This document shows positions 56,941 to 64,000 of a stretch of DNA of 64,000 bases, piece by piece. The position numbers and the translations under genes were made by a program. Source of the stretch: Alteromonas pelagimontana (GTDB taxonomy: Bacteria > Pseudomonadota > Gammaproteobacteria > Enterobacterales > Alteromonadaceae); assembly GCF_002499975.2 (NCBI RefSeq), contig NZ_CP052766.1, forward strand, positions 4,216,001-4,280,000. The letters are read 5' to 3'. Positions within the stretch are counted from its first letter, which is position 1. The number at the start of each line of letters is the position of its first letter. The notes under the pieces are model-generated. The model searched no databases. It saw only the letters and a program-made list of their open reading frames with translations, and was not told where the DNA came from.

Positions 56941-57102
56941 TTATCTTTTATCTGCTTCGTCTCTGTGTGTCACTAAATCTTCAAGCGCGACACCAGGATC
57001 TTCTTCGCCACAAACTGATTCCTCTGCACCACCTGCTTCTGCATCATCATCATTTAAAGTAATATCCCGCTCATGTTCGGGCCTTTTTCTGTTGTTACTC
57101 AT
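56941..57102 (-). CDS. Small acidic protein of 53 residues, unknown
   Basis: Begins MSNNRKRPEHERDITLNDDD and continues very acidic to VTHRDEADKR, with one cysteine at residue 31. A GAGAGGG ribosome binding site lies about 9 bases before the ATG at 57102 and a T-rich terminator hairpin follows the stop, so it looks like a genuine gene. No family recognised. An ORF on the other strand (56792-57133) has a Ser/Pro-rich antisense-like translation and no such signals. Confidence 0.7.
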   Translation of the reverse strand: MSNNRKRPEHERDITLNDDDAEAGGAEESVCGEEDPGVALEDLVTHRDEADKR

Positions 57103-57316
57103 AAACTTACCCTCTCGGCTGTTACCGAATTAAAGCATCTGCGCCACTGCATTAACCTTGCAATTAAGTTCATGTGCGCTGGCGACTTAGAATTAATACC
57201 TTTTTATAGGACAAATGGATTGCTTTAAGGCCAACTTTCTTTACGAACTGTGCTGGGTAAGAGCTTGAATAAATAAAATTCATCAACAGTAGAATAACTA
57301 AAATTTTTTATTCGAA

Positions 57317-57374
57317 GCGCCGTAAGTCGCCCGTGGTGGTTCTGCCGGAGCATTTTGCTCCAGTAGTTCGGCGA
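57317..57374 (+). repeat. Palindromic repeat family (REP-like), copy 1
   Basis: About 58 bp of the form GCGCCGTAA...TGGTGGTTCTGC-CGGAGCATTTTGCTCCAG-TAG..CGG. The core GGAGCATTTTGCTCC is a hairpin. Homologous, in reverse complement, to 58404-58458. I recall similar elements, beginning GCCGTAAAT or GCCGTGAAT, as common in Alteromonadales and Shewanella genomes. Confidence 0.65.
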
Positions 57375-57511
57375 AGAAATTCTTACTTATTGTTTAAACG
57401 TACTCGCAACCTGTCTCTGATAAATTACGTTACCCATTCCAATTGATAATGTGGCAGCAACTAACGGTGAAATTTTTTATCTGACGACAAGATATAAATG
57501 TGAATTAACGT

Positions 57512-57665
57512 CGCTGCCCGCAGGGCTCTTCATAAACCTGTATTGCTCATTGTAGCTCGCTATTTAGGTAGCTTTTTTACCACGAAGGGGTTCCATAGCT
57601 TGCGCCGCAATTAAAACAGGTTCATTTTGAACAAAATCCGGATAGCAAAGGTCAACACGCCCTAG
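57512..57665 (+). repeat. MITE-like element, partial copy D (right half)
   Basis: Begins CGCTGCCCG, as in the middle of copy B, then CTTCATAAACCTGT and TTGCTC, the GCGCCGCAAT block, TTCATTTTGAACAAAAT, AAGGTCAA and the end ACGCCCTAG. About 154 bp; the left half is missing. It abuts the stop codon of the pilin gene. Confidence 0.75.
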
Positions 57666-58211
57666 CTACATTCTATTATAAATCTTAACCTGACCCGCTT
57701 CGCCGGAATAGTTAAATCCACCTGCGTTCACGGCAAAATCACGCATGAAATAGACAAAATGCGGTGCGCCGCTAGATACAATAGTTTCACCGCCTCCGCT
57801 CTTAATAAAGCCGCAAATACCGCTATACGCAAACGCGTTCCAACCTTCAGCAAGTGTAGAGTTGTAATCTGCAACTACTGTAATAGGTTCGGGTTCAGAA
57901 TACATCACATTCCATACTTCACGACAGCCAGTGCTATCATCTGTATTCCCCAGGGGCCATCCCGCATTACTGAACTTAACGTCAGTATTACCAATTTGAA
58001 TTGGAGAAGTTTGCCTGATTAAATACTTCGCATGAAGCAAAGACAGACCGGACTTAAAACTGCCGAACTGCGCTTCAGTTGCAGAAGCTTTGGCATCTTC
58101 AGAGATATCGACAAAACGTGGCGTTGCGGTTACTGCCAGCACACCTAAAATTGCCACAACAATTACCAGTTCAATTAAAGTAAAACCTGTTGTTTTATTT
58201 ATCGTTTTCAT
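57666..58211 (-). CDS. Type IV pilin-like (prepilin) protein, MSHA-like
   Basis: 181 residues. The prepilin peptidase site and first helix read GFTLIELVIVVAILGVLA, with Glu5 present, and the N-terminal leader is short (8 residues). The region TPRFVDISEDAKASATEAQ resembles the helix following the N-terminus of MshA/MshB-type pilins. Two cysteines (TGCREVW and SGICGF) may form the C-terminal disulfide. It stands alone, without pilus assembly genes, so it is probably a minor pilin or a duplicated pilin. The stop is next to MITE copy D. Confidence 0.88.
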   Translation of the reverse strand: MKTINKTTGFTLIELVIVVAILGVLAVTATPRFVDISEDAKASATEAQFGSFKSGLSLLHAKYLIRQTSPIQIGNTDVKFSNAGWPLGNTDDSTGCREVWNVMYSEPEPITVVADYNSTLAEGWNAFAYSGICGFIKSGGGETIVSSGAPHFVYFMRDFAVNAGGFNYSGEAGQVKIYNRM

Positions 58212-58403
58212 TTTTTATATCTACTTTTTTACTTAGGTAGAAGATTACTAAATTCGGCGGAAATTCAACAAGTAATTATGCGTAGGATGAGGTATAGCAT
58301 TTGGTACAGAGGTATTTAAAGGTGGTAAAGTAGCGCTAATGTCGGCTCAAACTCTGGGTTAGATCACGAACAGTGATTGAACAATAAGCGGGCTTTTTTT
58401 AAA

Positions 58404-58458
58404 CCGGGCTTCTGGAGCAGGATGCTCCAGCAGAACCATCATGGATGATTTCACGGCG
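58404..58458 (-). repeat. Palindromic repeat family (REP-like), copy 2
   Basis: Reverse complement reads CGCCGTGAAATCATCCATGA, continues TGGTTCTGC and then TGGAGCATCCTGCTCCA, AGAAGCCCGG. This matches copy 1 in block order and hairpin. It lies 193 bp upstream of the pilin start. Confidence 0.65.
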
Positions 58459-58500
58459 TTTCGAATAACAAATTTCTAATTACTCATGCTCTCGTCCGGC

Positions 58501-59565
58501 TCAAACCAGCCAATGATTTTCGTAATCAGCCAAAATTAAACCCAAGTGCAGAGGATTATTTTCTACCCCCACATAAGGATTGTGCGAACTATGAATACAT
58601 TGTCTTTCTTTAATTCTGCTCTCAAATTCTGTTAACCACCTTATTCTGTTGTTCTTACGAGAAATTGGTAGCAGCGCTGAAGCACCTTTCATCTGAAGGC
58701 TTAACAGAAAAGCAACAAAGTAATCCAGTTGTCCGTGCGAATCATAAATTTTCACAAACCACTTCCAGGCAGAAGTATGGCTTTTTTCTTTACCCAGTTG
58801 CCTTAGAAAATCGCTAATGCTTTCCACTTTTAAAATGACCTGCGCGTAATAAATGGCACCTTCCCAATATGCCGACATTTCCAGTTCGCTTTTAAGCCAA
58901 TATGGGTACTCGGGTACGCGTATTATCGTGTTTTGTTTGAAGTCGAAGCTATCGATTCGCGATTTATGGCCAAAATGCCAATCCTCGTTTTGCGATAGCA
59001 AATGCGGCGCTTTATCGACAACAAAAAGCTGGTTATTATACATTTGCACACGCTGTACCGGCGGCAATGGAAAATCTGCGCCCTCATGAATAGCGACGGT
59101 GTGAGGAATGGCTGTAGCCCGCTTTTTCATTATCGGCATCAGACCAGTATCTGCTTTACCAACTAATTTGGCGTACCATCCGACAAAAGCAAAATTATCG
59201 CCCTTGCATGCTTCCAACAACTTGCCAAACCGGCTTTTTATATATCTCGTCAGGGTGTAGGGGTTGGAAATAGCAACGTCATCCCATGCAAAAAAGGTGC
59301 CAGCCCTACCTTTTGAAACATGCTTATGATGAAGTCCTGACAAGCTCGGCAGCACAATCAACTCGCCATCCATTACACTTAAATCATAAGCTGGTAACAA
59401 CGTTGCGGCCCAATTCGTGCCCTCGAAATAACAATAGACTGCCAGATGCTGAAAGCCTTCTTTGTGAAGTTCATGTACGGCATTCAGCAAGTTGCAACTT
59501 CGTACTACCGACTCATTATTAATCAATACTTCTCCGCCGCAGGGTCTTCGCCCGATTTCGCACAT
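58501..59565 (-). CDS. Unrecognised 354-residue protein
   Basis: No signal peptide or membrane segment, and no family recognised. Composition is mixed, with many aromatic residues (FEGTNWAATLLPAYDLS, AWDDVAISNPYTLTRYIK, SAYWEGAIYYAQVILK) and a final DYENHWLV. It starts with ATG at 59565 without a clear ribosome binding site; the N-terminal 15 residues contain two Cys (MCEIGRRPCGG). Several histidines and aspartates could form an active site, but I see no known motif. Transcribed alone on the - strand. Confidence 0.6.
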   Translation of the reverse strand: MCEIGRRPCGGEVLINNESVVRSCNLLNAVHELHKEGFQHLAVYCYFEGTNWAATLLPAYDLSVMDGELIVLPSLSGLHHKHVSKGRAGTFFAWDDVAISNPYTLTRYIKSRFGKLLEACKGDNFAFVGWYAKLVGKADTGLMPIMKKRATAIPHTVAIHEGADFPLPPVQRVQMYNNQLFVVDKAPHLLSQNEDWHFGHKSRIDSFDFKQNTIIRVPEYPYWLKSELEMSAYWEGAIYYAQVILKVESISDFLRQLGKEKSHTSAWKWFVKIYDSHGQLDYFVAFLLSLQMKGASALLPISRKNNRIRWLTEFESRIKERQCIHSSHNPYVGVENNPLHLGLILADYENHWLV

Positions 59566-59901
59566 TCAATAGAAATTGAAATATGGTGTAGGTCAGTTAA
59601 GCAGATGATAAACCAGAAAAAATAGAAAAGTCGAACTTGTTTTATTGTTTTGCTGTCTGCACAGGGTCTTTTGTCTTCAACGAAATCTCACCACTCGCCA
59701 CTCTTATTCTGCCCTTCTAGCCGGCGTAAGCCTGAGGACCCAAGTCCTTGCGAGACCCATAACAGTCACCTTAATGCGGTAATTCGCTATCCATATAACG
59801 CGACTTTTAGTACCTTAGCGGCGTTTTTTACCGCAGTCGTTCGTTGTTTAGAAAAGGATAAGCTATGAACGGCGACCAAGAAAATCAAATGGAGAGTGAT
59901 T
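59566..59901 (+). other. Intergenic region upstream of the DUF945 gene
   Basis: About 336 bases with divergent flanking genes. It has a 40-codon ORF at 59865 with an AAGGATA ribosome-binding-like site that overlaps the DUF945 start in another frame; I consider it doubtful. No repeat or terminator recognised. Confidence 0.4.
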
Positions 59902-61189
59902 ATGAATATAAAATCGGCAGTATTGCTAGTTACAGGGGCCGCTGTTGCTTTCGCGGGAGCCACCTTTTATACCAAGAAAACCTATGAAAATACCATAGAC
60001 CATCAGTTGGCGATTTATAAGGAAGTACCGACTGTTAAAGGCGTTACAATGGAGCGTACAGTAATTGAGGAAGGTTTTTTCTGGGTAAACGATGAGTATC
60101 GCATAAGCTTGGATCCAGAGTTTTTTAACACAATGGGGGGAACTATTGGTTCTACCACTTCGCTTAAATTCGCCGTCAATAATGACTGCCACATATTCCC
60201 GTTTTATATTAGTTGCGATAACCGCTTTGAACCCAGTAATGATAAAATTACTCAGGAAATGGCGCAGCATCTTCAGAAAGTTCCATACGAATCAAATTGG
60301 TCCTTAAATGCGCTAACTCGCACTATACATTCATCTTTTAGCGTGGAAGACGCTGTGTTTGAGGAAAACGGTGCAGATATTACTATTCATCCTCTGCACC
60401 TTTTCTCTACTACCGACTTCGATTTGAAAGAGGTTCAATTTGAATTGGAATGGGAAGGAGCAATGTTGGCTTTGCCCGAGGAAAAGCTGACTTGGCAATT
60501 TTCCCAACTTGCAACACGTGGAGAAATGTCCAGGGTATTCGGCACTACCTTCGTGTACAGTATCAAAACCAAAATAAATAACTATGGTTTTTACACTCCA
60601 CTGGCAGATATTTTCAAAGGCGAACATCTGAGTTTTTCAACGGAAACAGTGCTTCATAATGACGATACTTTCAGTGTGGAATATGCACTGAAGAATGCTT
60701 TAATGCAGACATTTCCCCCCCGCGGCCCCTGGTATTCTGGAGAACGTTGAATTTAACTTTGTGTTAGCAGGTTTTGATAAAGCGGCCGCTGAACTGTATG
60801 CCCGACTGACACCCGTGCCATCGACCGACAACAAAGAGTCGCTTATTGCTATGATAGATGCTGTAGGCGCAAAACCGCTCACCATCACCCTGGAAAAGCT
60901 TTCGTTTAAATACAATGAGGTTCCTTTTCAAGCTCAAGGACGTGCTGATATCCAGCCATTTAAGTATGCGGAGCTGCTTGCGGGGCATGGCGCCGAAAAG
61001 CTTCAAGCAGAATTATCTATTCAGTTAGGAAAATACGTGACAGAGGTTCTCCCACAATTCGCCCCTATGCTTGAGCAGTATGTTCAAATGGGGATGATAG
61101 AACAGGATGAAGATGGCGCTTATAAGTCACAAGTGCAATTTAACCGTAAGCAATTGCGGGCCAATGACAATGTTGTCCAACAGTTTTAA
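59902..61189 (+). pseudogene. DUF945 (YdgA-like) protein gene, frameshifted
   Basis: The first part (59902 to a stop at 60748-60750) starts MNIKSAVLLVTGAAVAFAGA, a signal anchor, and resembles YdgA/DUF945 inner-membrane proteins of unknown function. The second part, in the +1 frame, continues to 61189 with homologous-looking sequence (FNFVLAGFDKAAAELYARL onward). The break is at 60715-60721, a run of seven C: with six C the frame is continuous as TFPPAAPGILENV. The whole would be about 428 residues. It may be a mutation, a sequencing error or a phase-variable tract. GGAGAG precedes the ATG. Confidence 0.85.
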
Positions 61190-61513
61190 TGGTTTTTACG
61201 CCCAAGGCTGCAGTTAGCTGGTTTATGAGCTTACTGCCTTCTCCCTTGCCCGACCTGCCTAATTGCTGGTACGTTCTCCCTCAAGCTGTTACCTTCGAGC
61301 GCGGCTTTTTCTCGCGCTAAGTGAGCCCACATTTAAGTGGATTGGTATTATCAGGCGCTAATCCGCTTAGAAAAAATGCTGCGCGCCCTACTTCCGGTTT
61401 TTCTACCTAAAAGAGAATCGGTTACCTGTAAAACCGTTCAATTTTTATTTGAAACCGTTTCTATATTGCCAGCGTAGTTACACCCATAGTCTTATATCGC
61501 TAAGGAGTAGAAC
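61190..61513. other. Intergenic region downstream of the DUF945 gene
   Basis: About 324 bases with no clear ORF, repeat or strong terminator. AAGGAGTAG at the 3' end belongs to the next gene. Confidence 0.35.
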
Positions 61514-61870
61514 ATGTCGGATGAAATTGCGGAGCTTCATGCTAAGACATTAATTGAAGTTATTGATCAGTCATCTCACTGGAAGTTACATCCAGAGAAA
61601 AAACCACCATTTACCAGTAAGGAAGAAGCCTTTCGTTACGTAGAAACCCACAATGAGCCGTTATGTGTGTATGTTCCGGTGGCAGAGAGTGACGATCATC
61701 ACACTGTAAGAGTTACCTCGAGCGGCGACGACATGGTGTTCACCAATATAAGCTTTGAAGATCCTTCGGAGATCCGTATTCACTCCTCACATTTAAAGCT
61801 AATTGAAAGTAGCATCACTGAAATGCTTAATGATCGTCTGCCTGAGGGTAAAAAAATCGCCTCATTCTAG
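61514..61870 (+). CDS. Hypothetical 118-residue protein
   Basis: Soluble, acidic, beginning MSDEIAELHAKTLIEVIDQS. No recognised motif. A strong AAGGAGTAGAAC ribosome binding site precedes the ATG, so translation is well supported. It is convergent with dgkA, with 58 bp between stops. Confidence 0.7.
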   Translation: MSDEIAELHAKTLIEVIDQSSHWKLHPEKKPPFTSKEEAFRYVETHNEPLCVYVPVAESDDHHTVRVTSSGDDMVFTNISFEDPSEIRIHSSHLKLIESSITEMLNDRLPEGKKIASF

Positions 61871-61928
61871 TTCTTTTTGCTGTTCTTTTTGACTGCTACA
61901 CAAGGATGTGTCAGAAGAACTCTCGAGA

Positions 61929-62291
61929 TCAGGGGTAAACTAAAATCGTAAACCAACAAATAGCCGCTAAAATAAGCGCTACAAAAACGGCGGCCGAGGC
62001 GATGTTCTTGGCCTTCGCAATAAGCACATGAATTTCGGTGCTAACCCTGTCTGAAAGTGCTTCTATGGCTGAATTTAATAACTCAGTAATGAGAACAATA
62101 AACAGGCAGATGATAAGTAGTAATCTTTCGGTAGTGGTAACATCTGCCATCATCGCTACAGGAACAAGAATTGCCATGGCCGCTAGTTCCTGGCGAATGG
62201 CAGCTTCACTACGAAATGCAGCAGTTAACCCCCTTATAGAATAAATTGTCGCAAAATATAATCTGGCTACACCGCGTTGTTTTGCTGTCAT
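61929..62291 (-). CDS. dgkA: Diacylglycerol kinase
   Basis: 120 residues, three membrane helices, a small trimeric inner-membrane enzyme. It phosphorylates diacylglycerol to phosphatidic acid and recycles the diacylglycerol made during glucan and lipopolysaccharide modification. The family signature is seen as ITELLNSAIEALSDR and AKNIASAAVF; the N-terminal helix has GLTAAFRSEAAIRQE. Confidence 0.94.
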   Translation of the reverse strand: MTAKQRGVARLYFATIYSIRGLTAAFRSEAAIRQELAAMAILVPVAMMADVTTTERLLLIICLFIVLITELLNSAIEALSDRVSTEIHVLIAKAKNIASAAVFVALILAAICWFTILVYP

Positions 62292-62577
62292 ACTCCCTTC
62301 ACTTGCTAAACAAAGTATTGAACACTGCCTGTTGTCATGTTGCCCTTAAACTATGACATTCCCATGAATTGCCAGACGTCATCGCTTAAATAGTTGGGTT
62401 CGGCAAGAACACAGAGCGGACATTACCGAACTCACTTTTTCAGTCGGCGTCGTTAAGGGTAAAACCAGGCGCGGCAAAAACGGCCGCGCGTTATGTTCAA
62501 GATGAAAACCTGATTCTCAGAATTTCATCAAATGGAGTATCCCGCACAAGGCGTACATTGCCTTTAAGCAGAAAGGC

Positions 62578-64000
62578 TCATACTACCCACCCCATACTTT
62601 GGGCTTGTTCATAAGCATAAGTGGGAATATCACGTTCAATAAAGTGATGATGAAGGATCATAACGCCCAAAGCATGATTGAGAATGGCATCAATCTGGAC
62701 TTTATCACTTACCTCAGTGGCATCAGACTCCTGCTTTGTAACCAGTGATTCTAAATAATCAGCATCCAGCAACCCCGCAGCTTCGACTTGATCCCGGCTG
62801 GCGTACTTGTTCAACAAGGCCTTCAGCTTTTTCCATTTTGCATCATCGGTATGGGCAGGCGGTGCCATAAAAGCGAACTTCTCGCGTTTATAAAGCGTTT
62901 CCGGCAACACCCCTTTCATAGCTTCACGTAACACATACTTTTCTTTACTGCCACGAATTCGCATATGGGGTGGCACTTGAACAGCAAATTCCGCCAGTTT
63001 ATGATCAAGAAATGGCGGCCTGGCTTCCATAGAATTAGCCATATCGACCCTATCGCCACCCCATGTCAAAATCTGGCCCTCTAACATTGTCTTTATCCAC
63101 ACGTATTGGGCCTTATCTAATGGATGTCTTTGTGTTAAATAATGGCTATCCAGCTTACTGGCTATGGCCGTTCCCGGCTCGTAATCGACTAAGTTCTTAC
63201 GATGCTCTGGGTGAATAAGCTGTCTTGCATGGTCCGAACACCCCAACCAGGGCTGCAAGCAACTGGGAGTAAATCCAATTTTACTGTCAAGATCGGCTGA
63301 GGCGTATTCTTCTTTGGGCAGCATCGCGCCTTTAAACAATGCATTTGAGGTTTCCAGGGAACGTCGCCACTCGATAGCCTGGTCGGCGTCAAGCCCTTCC
63401 ATTCCATGCAGATACATGTCCTGTCGGAATGCGGGATACCCCGCAAATAATTCATCCGAGCCTTCCCCGGTAAGCACCACTTTATAATTTACATGGCGAA
63501 CTTGCTGACTCATCATTAACTTTGCCACTGCCAGCGTGTTATAGATAGTGCGTTCGGTATGCCAGATAGTGCGCGCAAAATTGTTGTACAGCAAATCGGC
63601 ATTTAGTGTGAGGATTTCCTGATCGGCGTTAACTGATTCCGCCATTTCGGTGGCAATTTCAGACTCATCATAATCAGCGTTGTCAAAGCTGATGGTAAAG
63701 GCTTTAAGCGGCTCTTGGGAATATTGCGAAGCAAGTCCTAAGATTGCGCAAGAATCAATGCCCCCCGAAAGATAGCACCCCACAGGAACATCGGCATTTA
63801 ACCGCAGTTGCACCGCTTCCAGTAATTCGCGCCGCACGCCATCAATATAGTAGTCATCAGCCTTTGTATCGCGGGTACCGATCACCGGAAAATCCATGTC
63901 CCAATATTTATGCGTCTCGACATTCAGGCGACCATCCTGGCGCGTAATTCTAAGCATATGTCCAGGCTCAACCTGCTGAATGCCTTTAAACGCGGTGGTA
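62578..64000 (-). CDS. asnB: Asparagine synthetase (glutamine-hydrolysing), class II, 5' end outside the window
   Basis: Open at the right edge: the reading frame continues from 64000 into AFKGIQQVEPGHMLRITR. Only the C-terminal ~474 residues are visible: the linker and the synthetase domain with the PP-loop CYLSGGIDSCAILG, TGEGSDELFAGY and ARPPFLDHKLAE. The N-terminal glutaminase (with the catalytic Cys2) lies beyond the window. The protein looks longer than E. coli AsnB and is closer to the B. subtilis AsnO/AsnB type. Such enzymes make asparagine or, in biosynthesis clusters, amidate other substrates; context does not decide. Confidence 0.9.
   Translation of the reverse strand, partial: TTAFKGIQQVEPGHMLRITRQDGRLNVETHKYWDMDFPVIGTRDTKADDYYIDGVRRELLEAVQLRLNADVPVGCYLSGGIDSCAILGLASQYSQEPLKAFTISFDNADYDESEIATEMAESVNADQEILTLNADLLYNNFARTIWHTERTIYNTLAVAKLMMSQQVRHVNYKVVLTGEGSDELFAGYPAFRQDMYLHGMEGLDADQAIEWRRSLETSNALFKGAMLPKEEYASADLDSKIGFTPSCLQPWLGCSDHARQLIHPEHRKNLVDYEPGTAIASKLDSHYLTQRHPLDKAQYVWIKTMLEGQILTWGGDRVDMANSMEARPPFLDHKLAEFAVQVPPHMRIRGSKEKYVLREAMKGVLPETLYKREKFAFMAPPAHTDDAKWKKLKALLNKYASRDQVEAAGLLDADYLESLVTKQESDATEVSDKVQIDAILNHALGVMILHHHFIERDIPTYAYEQAQSMGWVV

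Noticed and set aside
56792..57133. 113-codon + strand ORF
   Set aside because: Serine/proline-rich antisense of the 53-residue acidic gene, which has a ribosome binding site and terminator on the - strand.
1..64000. CRISPR arrays, tRNA or rRNA genes
   Set aside because: No regularly spaced short direct repeats, cloverleaf sequences or rRNA segments were recognised in the gaps; a covariance or CRISPR search would be decisive.

Overview
The window looks like chromosomal DNA of a marine gammaproteobacterium of the Alteromonadaceae type (Alteromonas or a close relative). The genus cannot be fixed from the sequence alone. The reasons are the protein families present (NAD-dependent 180-kDa-type glutamate dehydrogenase, ProQ-Prc, DUF2835, DUF3466, EfpL) and gammaproteobacterial gene order: pyrD - rlmKL - uup - rmf - fabA here parallels pyrD...rlmL-uup...rmf-fabA of E. 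coli. I found no rRNA, tRNA or CRISPR array.

Positions 1-32 kb are mostly orderly core genome on the + strand. In order: the tail of a SIMPL-domain protein; an operon of free-methionine-(R)-sulfoxide reductase, a small acidic protein, ProQ and the Prc protease; a sodium-coupled amino-acid-type symporter with an NhaC antiporter; PepN overlapping a DUF2835 gene; a DUF1302 / DUF1329 / YCF48-like / MMPL-RND envelope cluster; the giant glutamate dehydrogenase; pyrD; a tightly overlapping rlmKL - glutaredoxin-like - uup run; a DUF3466 surface protein; rmf (58 codons); and fabA on the - strand behind a FabR-like operator. A photolyase gene and a tyrosine recombinase close this part.

Positions 32-62 kb are accessory in character. 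They hold an IS4-family element (10-bp target duplication), an IS3-family element (3-bp duplication) that splits a secreted-protein gene whose frame is restored exactly when the IS is removed, and three families of short dispersed repeats. One family is a ~270-bp MITE-like element with ~23-bp terminal inverted repeats and TA flanks, in two full and two partial copies. This part also carries a four-gene overlapping haem-copper oxidase operon (CuA subunit, subunit I fused to a subunit III-like domain, small membrane protein, CtaG), an EAL protein beside a soluble PAS-PAS chemoreceptor, ferredoxin-NADP reductase behind a Fur-like box, and a secreted di-haem oxidoreductase with carbohydrate-binding modules. 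It continues with a glycosyltransferase, a small acidic protein, a lone type IV pilin-like protein, a DUF945 gene broken at a run of seven C, diacylglycerol kinase, and a class II asparagine synthetase running off the right edge.

The most unusual objects are the carbohydrate-binding di-haem oxidoreductase, the MITE-like family, the IS3-interrupted gene, and the subunit I-III oxidase with glutamine where the K-pathway lysine is normally found.
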